Of a stretch of DNA of 64,000 nt, positions 54,952-64,000 are shown in pieces. Positions within the stretch are counted from its first letter, which is position 1; each line of letters opens with the position of its first letter. Source of the stretch: Schistocerca nitens. Lineage: Eukaryota > Arthropoda > Insecta > Orthoptera > Acrididae. The DNA lies in NCBI RefSeq assembly GCF_023898315.1, contig NC_064617.1:714881202-714945201 (forward strand), read 5' to 3'. The translations under genes were made by a program, and so were the position numbers. The notes below the pieces were generated by a model. That model had not been told where the DNA came from and ran no database searches. It worked only from the letters and a program-made list of their open reading frames with translations.

Positions 54952-57666
54952 ATGTCAGATGACAGAGGCGAGCCGACAAACAGTGTGGATGACGTTGATG
55001 ACACTGTTGTCAAGTCATACCCACTATGTTCGCGAACGGGAACAGGTAGACACGATTCGCGAATGGAGAGAACGGCAGACGATGATGATGTGCGTGACGT
55101 ATCGTCACAGCAATCATCGTCACAGCAAGCGGGAGAAAATTTGATGCTTGAAATGATGAGAATTTTTTTTCAAGAAAGAGAACAGGAGAAACTGGAAAGG
55201 GAAGCTTATAAATTACAAAAACAACGAGATAGACAAGAAAGGGAACAAAAAGAAAGGGAAAAGGAACGGGAGACAGAGCGAAAATGGTTTGACCTGAATA
55301 CCATGATTGGTACAATGAAAAATAGGTTAGATAATATTGATGCCAACTTAGAGGCAAGAATAAGGACAGTCACGATGGAATATATCTCGGAATTAAGTAC
55401 TAAAGTTAATGAAAGGATAGAAGGTATTCTGCAGAAGGTAGATGCATGTGAGAGCACAGTAGGTAACGTGCACAAAGACATCAAAGTACAAATCGAAAGT
55501 TGCCAGGCAGTTACAACGGAAGTTTCAAAAAAGTCCGCTGAGGTCGGAGCTAAAGTAAACAAGCTTGCAGACAATGTCATCACTCTGCAAGGCCAGGTCA
55601 ATGACCTGACACAGGCGCTATCCGAAATTAACATTGAAAAGAAGGTAAATGATGCTGCAGCAAACGTACGTTCCACGATAGGAAAAGAATTTGTAGAATG
55701 GGTCGAGACTAAGGAACAGTACATAGAAAACAAGGTTCAACACGACTTAAAAGAAGCCGTTAAGTCAGCCACGGTTGAAGTTTTAGCTGCTCCAGGTACA
55801 TCAGGAGATACGATTCTCACTGAATTAGGAGAGATTCGTAGAGTTTTTCACCGAGATCTTCCCGAGTGGAAACGACACCTCACTGAGGAAATCGAGCAGT
55901 TGAAACAACAAGTCAATGATTTTCCTAATGACAATAGAAGTGAGCAGTCACACTTGCTTTCTTCAGAACATGAATACAATAATAATCCCGTGTCTCGTGT
56001 AGAATTCTCTCCACTTGTACATGGTCACAGCAGTAAGAATCCGTTAGTACGCAACCAGAATGATCAAGTAACTCTTGTCGAGCTCATGAAAGAAGAACGC
56101 GTTCTCAAGCACCGCGTATTCCAGCCTTTTCTGCCAGAGAAACGCAAAATCCACCCAATGGTTTTTCTGAAGTCATTTAATGGTGTTTTTCCTGAGAGCT
56201 GGGATGACAAGCAACGTATGCGCTTTATAGTAGGATACATTCAAGGAGAGGGTTCTGTCTGGGGAACAGAAGTAATTGACAGATGTAATAATTACGCTGA
56301 CTTCGAAAAGCAATTTCTGAACAAATTCTGGAGTTCAGGTATACAACAACGCCTTAGAAAGGAAGTATATAATGCTGAACCGTTTAACACGAGAAGTGCT
56401 GGTCTCCGTAGGTACTTTGAGAAATACCCGCGAAAAATACAATATTGGGACACGCCCTTTTCCACGAAGGACGTAATTATGATCCTTAAGTCAAAGCTAC
56501 CGGTATCAATCAGGGAGAAGTTAGTAAATGTCAGTGACGACGACACGGAGGCTTTTCTGTCAGTACTTGACAACCTTGACATGATTCAAGAAGACGTGCG
56601 TGCTAGTGCGCGGAGTAATTGTAATCTTGGCCTGCACACTACACAGCTGCACGGTGTAGGCGCAGACTCAGGTATGTCCTACCAACCCAACAGCAGTAAA
56701 GGACACGACGTTCAGTGTGATAATAACTACTATCGCCGTAACGGGAAGCAGAAACATAAATTCTAGGATCAAAACAGGTACCACCCCATATACCAGACAA
56801 CACAACAGCAATACGGTAATTCACCAGTTAATTACAATGATCGCTATCACTACAATAACGATCGCCAAAATAATAATAATTTCAATGGAAAAGGACGTTG
56901 GATTAACACCAACAGTCAACAGCAGTATGGTAACCAGCCTAGATTCCAGCACTGTTCTCAAGGGAGAAATGCTCCAGATCGTTCCAAGCAATACAAACAA
57001 CGGTATGCTCCAAACTTTAGGAATAGTCCTCCACCTTTTACTAACTATCAAAGTCAAAATCATGAACCTCAAAATTCTCGCATCTATTATGCCCGAGCAA
57101 ACCCGCCAACACACACCATCTCGACTGAAATTCTGGCAAATAGCCCGCAACACAGGTGGAATACGGAAGCAAACTTCGTACCGAGCGTACCGCCCGGTAC
57201 TTCAAAGGTAAATGTGAGCGAAATTCAATCTAATGAACATGCGGAAAACTAAAAGCACACTTCAACCAGTTTCACACCTTCAGAACTAATCTCCAGCCAA
57301 AAGGAAAGCAATGGATGGACTGATCCTATCCCCAAGATACCAGTTCCAGAAGTCAACCTAGATAATAAGTTAAGACAAGCCCTGATCTCTCTCACAACTC
57401 ATGCCAATTTAAGAAAAAAGGCATTTGACAGGCATATCAATAAAGTTCTGTCGTATCGTTTGAACGAGCGTGTTCTTCTGAGGACACACTTCAAACCATC
57501 TCTCATCTTACGTAAAAATCGTAAGTGACAACACCTATACGAAGGACCGTTTGTTATAGTCAGGAAGCCGCATATTGGTTGTTATGTGTTGGCAGATCCA
57601 GTTAGTGGACGAATAAAAGGACTTTACCACCATGTAGACCTAAAGAAGTACCATGAAAAACATTAA
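54952..57666 (+). pseudogene. gag: Gypsy element 2 gag with in-frame integrase C-terminus
   Basis: Gag from the ATG at 54952 (MSDDRGEPTNSVDDVDD) to a TAG at 56764, 604 residues. Residues about 65-137 form a strongly charged coiled coil (EREQEKLEREAYKLQKQRDR), 140-330 more helices, and 385-545 a capsid-like domain (HPMVFLKSFNGVFPESW, FEKQFLNKFWSSGIQQRLRK). The same frame continues 161 codons, Asn/Gln/Arg-rich, to a TAA at 57250. It then reads KKAFDRHINKVLSYRLNERV, a TGA at about 57526, and HLYEGPFVIVRKPHIGCYVL, ending at 57666. That last part is the integrase C-terminal domain. Protease, reverse transcriptase, RNase H and the integrase core are missing. No zinc knuckle was seen. Confidence 0.8.
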
Positions 57667-60600
57667 AAAATATATATCATTTATTATGTTAAGCTGCAAC
57701 TTGAAACAAGAGTGTGATCTGTTTAGAAAGTATGTGAGTCAACAGCATGTACATGTATTCTGCAGGTGACGTAATCATTTGAGTGAGGTGGACACAAAGT
57801 AATGATGGACCTTGAAAGATATGAACTGATTGAAGAAGGTACTCTACGTATTTGGAAAATAAGATTTGCTTTAGTTTTAAGGTAGTTTTAAGTTTCTTGA
57901 GCAAGAGAAGACTGCAGTCGTTGAATTGAGTAAGGGATGTGCCAAAGTGCCACCTGCTGCTTTAGTTTTAAGTTACGGCAAATCTTCTTTTTTTTACCAA
58001 GTACGAAAGGTTTTCTTTAAATCCCTCATTCAGACCAGAATGTCCGTATATGTGAAGTATTAACCTAAGTTAAGCTTTCAAAGGATTCATACTTTAAGTC
58101 GCTGGAACCGTGTACGATGCAAAACTGATACATTGTAATCTGTAGATTACACCGAGTATAAGCAGCAACATATAGTTAATGTACAAAGAAATGAATAATG
58201 GTACTCGCAACTGGAGAGCAACTTTAATTTATTTATTACTATGAATCAACCAGTTAAGAAATATGCATTTATAATGATAATTAGGTCCTGTATTGGAGAA
58301 ACTTAGAGAGACTATTCCTATGTCACGAGTATTATACAGAAACTAAGATATTTTGTTGAGGACTGAGATAATCTGCTTATATTCTTCTGCTATGTCCGCA
58401 TGCCGTGATTTTGAGATATATTTGAAGATGCTTTGGAAGCGGATTTGTGCGACATTTTAATACTGAAGTCAAGTTATGCCACGTGGATGACACTAAAAAC
58501 GGTGGAGCCGAAGAATGAATTTGCTCAACTGATTATTTCACCTATTATCTATCTTCGTATCTTTCATTTCCTTGCACTATCCTATTGTAGTGTTCTTCTT
58601 TAGCATTCTTGCCTTTCTACCCTATCCGGTAGGGGAAGAAATTTGGAAATTGGTTCAAAAGACTTGACGTGTGTATATTGTGTGTATTGACGATCGTGGC
58701 TCGTTGGTTAATGCGTATCTGCAGTTACTTATCGAAACGTGATGTAAATCTGATTTGCTGTGAGCAAAAGCATCCTAAGAAATAGGAATAATTTTCCCGA
58801 TTTCTGTTAGATGAAGTTTTGAACGTGAACTGTTCGGCACGCCAAAGTGGGTATATTTTACTGATTATTGATGTAACCGAATAAATGAACAAAGAAAAAA
58901 AAAAAGGCTGTTACAGAACAATAAGAAAAGGAAAAGAATCAGATTTAAATTACATATAAAATCTAATGTGCTTCAGAAGCGCCATTCATAATAGCAAACA
59001 CGTTTTCTCGTTACGTCTTGGACAGTAATAAAAAAAAACTATGTATATTTTGTAAATGATCCTTTTATGATAAGTAATTTTAGCATTACCTGTACTACTC
59101 TGTAGTATAAAGACACCTATATGGACACTTATGGATTGATGCGTGGGACTCAGTGACAAAATGATGGACACGTATATGTGAAATCGTAATCTGAAACATA
59201 TATGGACAAGTAAACTAGTTATCTCTTGTGTGAATCAAAACTGTAATAAACTTATGGACACGAGTGATGTTCCGCGTGTGAAGTAGCTTTACAAGTATTC
59301 CCACGTTGCAACGACGATACAATGGCTATCAGTCAAAGGATAGACAAGCTATTGTACTCACTGCAATAGGTGACAGTAGTCATTTTCATCGATGACTGTT
59401 CTCCGTCGCTGGTGTAGTCAATTTACCGTCCAGGTTGACCATGTCGCCTTGACGAGCTGCTCCAGTACCCACGATTCAACAAAATGCACAAGTTATAAAA
59501 CGATTGGTAGCCACTGAACTATCTGCCTCGTGCAGGACGCGGACTGCCAACGCTGTTAAACCGCCAGTTCGTTACCACGTGACTGTGAAGCACTGTGGCA
59601 ACATTCAATGACTGCTCGCCGGCCCGTACTCAACAATAAGCATTCCTTTCCATAACGGGTGCGAGCGTGCTCCAGATTTGGGATGAAAATGGACATAAAA
59701 ATAATAAAACGTTGATAAACTACGCACGATTTTACTATATTTACATTAAAAGGACACTAATGATGACTTTTCCTTAACTATGAAAATTGCTACGGCAATG
59801 TTGCTAAATACATTGCTTAAGAAAGACCTGTACAAGACGAAACGTGTTTTGCTAATATTTGCTAACGAAAGAATATAAAACCTAGACACAAAATATGAAT
59901 AATATATAATGTATATGTACATAGTCTATGAAGTAATTTTTACTATCTTAAATTCTTACTCTATATTCCCTTAGATTAAGATGCTAGTTAATGAGCAAAT
60001 CCTAATACAGATTTTTTTTCTGTATTTTCATGTGCTGAAACATGAATTGGAATGAGATTAAGACAGCCACCAAACTGACTCATTCGTCATTGAACCAGTC
60101 ATCAACTTTCCTGTTTCCCGACATGACCCGATGGATCGTCGAGTCAAGAAATATCACTTCCCCCTTCACATAGTGAAATTCCCAGTGTTTTCCACCAGAA
60201 TGTGAAAAGGTGATCCCCAGTTTTAGTGCAGTGAAAAATGAAAGGTGATGAACGAATTCCCCTGTGAAAATGACCCGAGTTCATGGGAAATACTCCCAAC
60301 TACAAAGTGAAGAGTGACGTCGCTACGAGAAAGTCTGATAAAAGTTTTATGTTCTGTTCAAAATTGGTGGAAATGCACCAATACTGTAATCGAATTTTTT
60401 TCTTCTTGTCAGTATTTATGTATGTAAGTATCTATATGTGTATTTGATTTGTATTTGTATCTATGTTAGTATTTCAATGTTTCTATTGATTGAAAGAGAG
60501 TAATTCTTGAGAATACGCAAAAAAAAGGAACCTATGTTAAATCCTTGGACACTTAGGATAGCTTCATGCCATAACGAAGTTTGTTAATGATCAAGCAACT

Positions 60601-60788
60601 GTGAGTAGCTTTGACGACTTAGTATGAAACGTATATAATTCTATATGCCTTACGTTATGTTTGTTTTGCTCTCTATAACGAGAGATCCTTAAATACTCCA
60701 TTCACTAAGTACGTGAATCCAATAATATTACGACTGCGCGTGAGTCGTAACGATCTTTCAGACTCATTACTCCTCACGCGGGAAGCGA
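57667..60788. other. Gypsy element 2, long 3' noncoding region
   Basis: About 3.1 kb between the integrase end and the second LTR, with no open frame over about 61 codons and no recognisable envelope gene. Just before the LTR the purine-rich GCGGGAAGCGA (60778-60788) is a plausible polypurine primer. Confidence 0.5.
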
Positions 60789-60802
60789 TGTAATATTATT
60801 GG
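60719..60802. repeat. Imperfect palindrome across the internal/LTR border
   Basis: CCAATAATATTA at 60719-60730 pairs with TAATATTATTGG at 60791-60802, and inside it CGCGTGAG pairs with CTCACGCG. The LTR begins within the right arm. The same right arm at the first LTR (53208) has no partner. Confidence 0.7.
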
Positions 60803-60913
60803 TATTTCCGTCCTATGAAAGCTTTGAGTACCCTTGGAAAGGCATTCACCTATCTTTATTTTAAATGATCAACTTATGAGATGAGATCTATTCTTTGAAA
60901 GACATTTGTTTTA

Positions 60914-62339
60914 TACACTCCTGGAAATTGAAATAAGAACACCGTGAATTCATTGTCCCAGGAAGGGGAAACTTTATTGACACATTCCTGGGGTCAGATA
61001 CATCACATGATCACACTGACAGAACCACAGGCACATAGACACAGGCAACAGAGCATGCACAATGTCGGCACTAGTACAGTGTATATCCACCTTTCGCAGC
61101 AATGCAGGCTGCTATTCTCCCATGGACACGATCGTAGAGATGCTGGATGTAGTCCTGTGGAACGGCTTGCCATGCCATTTCCACCTGGCGCCTCAGTTGG
61201 ACCAGCGTTCGTGCTGGACGTGCAGACCGCGTGAGACGACGCTTCATCCAGTCCCAAACATGCTCAATGGGGGACAGATCCGGAGATCTTGCTGGCCAGG
61301 GTAGTTGACTTACACCTTCTAGAGCGCGTTGGGTGGCACGGGATACATGCGGACGTGCGTTATCCTGTTGGAACAGCAAGTTCCCTTGCCGGTCTACGAA
61401 TGGTAGAACGATGGGTTCGATGACGGTTTGGATGTACCGTGCACTATTCAGTGTCCCCTCGACGATCACCAGTGGTGTACGGCCAGTGTAGGAGATCGCT
61501 CCCCACACCATGATGCCGGGTGTTGGCCCTGTGTGCCTCGGTCGTATGCAGTCCTGATTGTGGCGCTCACCTGCACGGCGCCAAACACGCATACGACCAT
61601 CATTGGCACCAAGGCAGAAGCGACTCTCATCGCTGAAGACGACACGTCTCCATTCGTCCCTCCATTCACGCCTGTCGCGACACCACTGGAGGCGGGCTGC
61701 ACGATGTTGGGGCGTGAGCGGAAGACGGCCTAACGGTGTGCGGGACCGCAGCCCAGCTTCATGGAGACGGTTGCGAATGGTCCTCGCCGATACCCCAGGA
61801 GCAACAGTGTCCCTAATTTGCTGGGAAGTGGCGGTGCGGTCCCCTACGGCACTGCGTAGGATCCTACGGTCTTGGCGTGCATCCGTGCGTCGCTGCGGTC
61901 CGGTCCCAGGTCGACGGGCACGTGCACCTCCCGCCGACCACTGGCGACAACATCGATGTACTGTGGAGACCTCACGCCCCACGTGTTGAGCAATTCGGCG
62001 GTACGTCCACCCGGCCTCCCGCATGCCCACTATACGCCCTCGCTCAAAGTCCGTCAACTGCACATACGGTTCACGTCCACGCTGTCGCGGCATGCTACCA
62101 GTGTTAAAGACTGCGATGGAGATCCGTATGCCACGGCAAACTGGCTGACACTGACGGCGGCGGTGCACAGATGCTGCGCAGCTAGCGCCATTCGACGGCC
62201 AACACCGCGGGTCCTGGTGTGTCCGCTGTGCCGTGCGTGTGATCATTGCTTGTACAGCCCTCTCGCAGTGTCCGGAGCAAGTATGGTGGGTCTGACACAC
62301 CGGTGTCAATGTGTTCTTTTTTCCATTTCCAGGAGTGTA
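60914..62339 (-). mobile_element. Tc1-like transposon, complete (copy 2)
   Basis: 1,422 bp (60916-62337) with the same inverted repeats and length as copy 1, flanked by TA. The empty site is visible at 53330-53345, where TTTTATATAATTTACG is uninterrupted. Only a few substitutions separate the two copies. Confidence 0.96.
61071..62093 (-). CDS. Tc1-like transposase, 340 aa, intact (copy 2)
   Basis: The same transposase as at 34992-36014, started at MPRQRGREPY (62093). The acids D155, D244 and E277 and the 32-residue spacing are conserved. Differences seen are few, for example Met for Ile in the IVGxREAG helix, Gly for Glu in WSAxGARARR and Val for Leu in PFxDRQGNL. The open frame extends upstream to 62366 across the inverted repeat, but that part is unlikely to be translated. 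This copy and copy 1 together suggest a recently active source. Confidence 0.94.
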   Translation of the reverse strand: MPRQRGREPYVQLTDFERGRIVGMREAGWTYRRIAQHVGREVSTVHRCCRQWSAGGARARRPGTGPQRRTDARQDRRILRSAVGDRTATSQQIRDTVAPGVSARTIRNRLHEAGLRSRTPLGRLPLTPQHRAARLQWCRDRREWRDEWRRVVFSDESRFCLGANDGRMRVWRRAGERHNQDCIRPRHTGPTPGIMVWGAISYTGRTPLVIVEGTLNSARYIQTVIEPIVLPFVDRQGNLLFQQDNARPHVSRATQRALEGVSQLPWPARSPDLSPIEHVWDWMKRRLTRSARPARTLVQLRRQVEMAWQAVPQDYIQHLYDRVHGRIAACIAAKGGYTLY

Positions 62340-63341
62340 TAATTTACGAACTGTAAAGATGCGCATCTAGCGCGGACGCTAATTCATCGATTGCGCAGTC
62401 AAAGAAACATTTTAACAGAAGCTGAACTGACGTTCCGCTTCGATCTAAATAAAAGATGACAGTAACAAACTCTTATAGATCTTCAGATTTTTAATGTACT
62501 TCTGCTTGTAATGTGAAAGCGTAAAGAAAGTCGACTTTAAGCTAGAAAAGTGAGCAGTCTTGCCAGCGTGCAGACAATATTATTAATTAATAAAACTAAA
62601 GTAATTTATGTTCGAAACTGTAATCGGCAAGTTATTGTTATGAAGGTGTTGAACAGTGCAAGAATTGTCTTCAATGAAGGAGAAAAGTAATGACTGTAAT
62701 TTGTGACAAAAACGTGAACCAAGGAGACAGCACAGGACAGGCTGAAATCTGATCGCACCATAGAGTTAGAAAAGTACTTATGTAAGTTATATTGTTTATA
62801 AATAAGCCCTAATTTGCTAGTGAGAATTGTTTGAATATATTTAGTATTTACCAGATTTCTTATTCTGTTCTTTTCCTTTATACTTATTAACCCCCATGCC
62901 ATATTATTTTTATAAATGTCAAACAGCCGTTACTACAGCAGAGAATACTGCGGCATCCTGGTCGTGTACAGAAGGCCGCCCCTTGTCTTCTATACAACTC
63001 ATAGCAGCCCCATTTATTAATGATTTCATTTGCAAATGCATTTTTTTTACTGTTCATTGTTAAAGGTCCCTTAGGTAATTATAAAATTCATACTGATTAC
63101 GTAAAGAAATCCGGGTTGCTCTTTTCCAAGTAATAGAAGTCTTTGCGTAATCAAAAACTAGCCTCCTTCTGACAACGATCAGGAGCCGACCAGAAGACGG
63201 ACGTCTTCGACCGCTTTCGTGTCTCCTGTGGCAAAGCTGTGCCAAACTGGGAACACGACATTCTAGTATGAAACACAGATTTAAATTGAAAGAATTGAGA
63301 TATATTTAATAGTAATAATAATTTTTTTATCATACTAGATG

Positions 63342-63359
63342 TGGCGCCCAAACAGGGAC
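63342..63359 (+). promoter_or_regulatory. Primer-binding site, Lys-tRNA type (second copy)
   Basis: Identical to 54338-54355 and in the same position relative to the LTR. Confidence 0.85.
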
Positions 63360-64000
63360 CTGATAAAAAAATTTTAATCTGTTCTGTTATTGTTTCATGA
63401 CATCATCCGGTGGACATCGGGAAGCCGTAAAGGAAGTACTGAACAAAACCGTGGAAGTATTAAAAAAAATTTTCGATAAATAACAGCAGTGCGCAAAACG
63501 ACTGATGTAAGTACGGTTTTCATTACGCATAAAATCTCGCGTCTTGTATAAAAAAAAAACTGATTTCCGGAATTTCTTTCCTTACTGCTTCATTTTATCC
63601 TATCGCTGTTATTTCCTTGTAGAGTTGCTTATTTACGTAGTTAGAATTCATTTCTGATCATCTCTTCATGCGAAGTTTATTTGTTAGTATTATCAGCATC
63701 TTCATTGTTGCTACGGTTAAGAACACAAGATGGATGCCATAATAGCAGGATTCAGTGTCTAGTAGGTGTTTGTCACTTATTTTCAAAGTTAGGTGCCATC
63801 TTGTCTTCTACCCGGTATAGTTCTGCAATTGTCACCTACCGCGGTGTGACGTTTGACTATCAGGAAGCGTCGCAGCGTGCGCATCTGAGAGTTGACGATC
63901 GGCGTGCTGCGAAAGATTTCTTTGAGCAGTTACGTCACAAACTTGAAAATAAACATGTCAGATGACAGAGGCGAGCCGACAAACAGTGTGGATGACGTTG
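63360..64000 (+). mobile_element. Start of a further gypsy internal region, cut by the window end
   Basis: The leader with the 94-codon frame (63681-63965) and the gag start at 63955 (MSDDRGEPTNSV) repeat 54356-54998 almost exactly. The window ends 46 bases into gag. Hence the array is LTR, internal, LTR, internal. Confidence 0.88.

Larger units (their letters stand above)
60789..63340 (+). mobile_element. Gypsy element 2, second LTR, split by a Tc1-like element
   Basis: 60789-60915 and 62338-63340 together match 53208-54336. The Tc1-like element sits in the TA of the TATATAA stretch. After the LTR comes another primer site and leader, so this LTR is followed by an internal region rather than by host DNA. 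Confidence 0.85.

Noticed and set aside
54678-54962. 94-codon frame upstream of gag as a separate gene
   Set aside because: No recognisable domain, and it is present in both copies only because they are near-identical; kept as a note in the leader entry.
57667-60788. Possible envelope gene in the 3.1-kb 3' region of gypsy element 2
   Set aside because: No open frame longer than about 61 codons, no signal peptide or membrane segment pattern.
1-64000. CRISPR array, operons or bacterial gene organisation
   Set aside because: No regularly spaced short repeats with unique spacers; element types, SINEs and low coding density are those of an animal genome.

Overview
The window looks like nuclear DNA from a large, repeat-rich insect genome, most probably a grasshopper or locust (Orthoptera). 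I infer this from several tRNA-derived SINE types I recognise from that group, a 5S rRNA-derived SINE, a short LTR that I recognise as abundant in grasshoppers, and dense Jockey/CR1-group, Penelope, Ty3/gypsy and Tc1/mariner elements. I found no convincing host gene, no genuine tRNA or rRNA gene and no CRISPR array. Nearly all coding potential is transposon-derived, and most of it is broken by stops, frameshifts, truncation or nested insertion.

Region by region. 0.4-7.0 kb: SINEs and an old LINE on the minus strand (LINE-E), into which a SINE and a younger 5'-truncated LINE (LINE-alpha) inserted. 7.2-11.5 kb: remnants of mariner, a tRNA-SINE, a pogo-like transposase and a Tc1-like transposase. 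11.8-13.0 kb: a truncated LINE (LINE-B). 14.0-15.3 kb: a complete-length but decayed mariner. 17-18 kb: a LINE endonuclease fragment. 20.5-24.0 kb: Penelope 3' ends arranged head-to-head as palindromes, one split by a 5'-truncated Jockey LINE, plus a solo LTR with a 5-bp target duplication. 24.7-31.2 kb: pogo remnant, SINE, LINE-C, an internally deleted mariner-like element and a LINE C-terminus. 31.3-34.7 kb: a degraded Penelope element with a SINE inside and inverted 5' ends around it. 34.8-36.3 kb: a complete Tc1-like transposon with an open transposase frame. 36.7-46.3 kb: 5S-SINEs, tRNA-SINEs, three LINE segments in series (two joined as a chimera) and LINE-F. 46.3-64.0 kb: two related Ty3/gypsy LTR retrotransposons. 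The first keeps a probable 5' LTR, a coiled-coil gag and RNase H-integrase. The second has LTR, Lys-type primer site, gag and an integrase C-terminus, and it runs into a second LTR followed by the start of another internal region. That second LTR carries another full-length Tc1-like copy, so the first LTR is its empty-site control.

The genes do not form pathways. The coherent units are the transposons: Tc1 transposase with its inverted repeats, LTR with primer site, gag and integrase, and LINE reverse transcriptases that may also have mobilised the SINEs. Points most worth a second look are the two open Tc1 transposases with an unusual 32-residue gap between the last two catalytic acids, the hammerhead-like cores recurring in Penelope-type sequences, the Penelope palindrome, the LINE-LINE chimera and the in-frame gag-integrase remnant.
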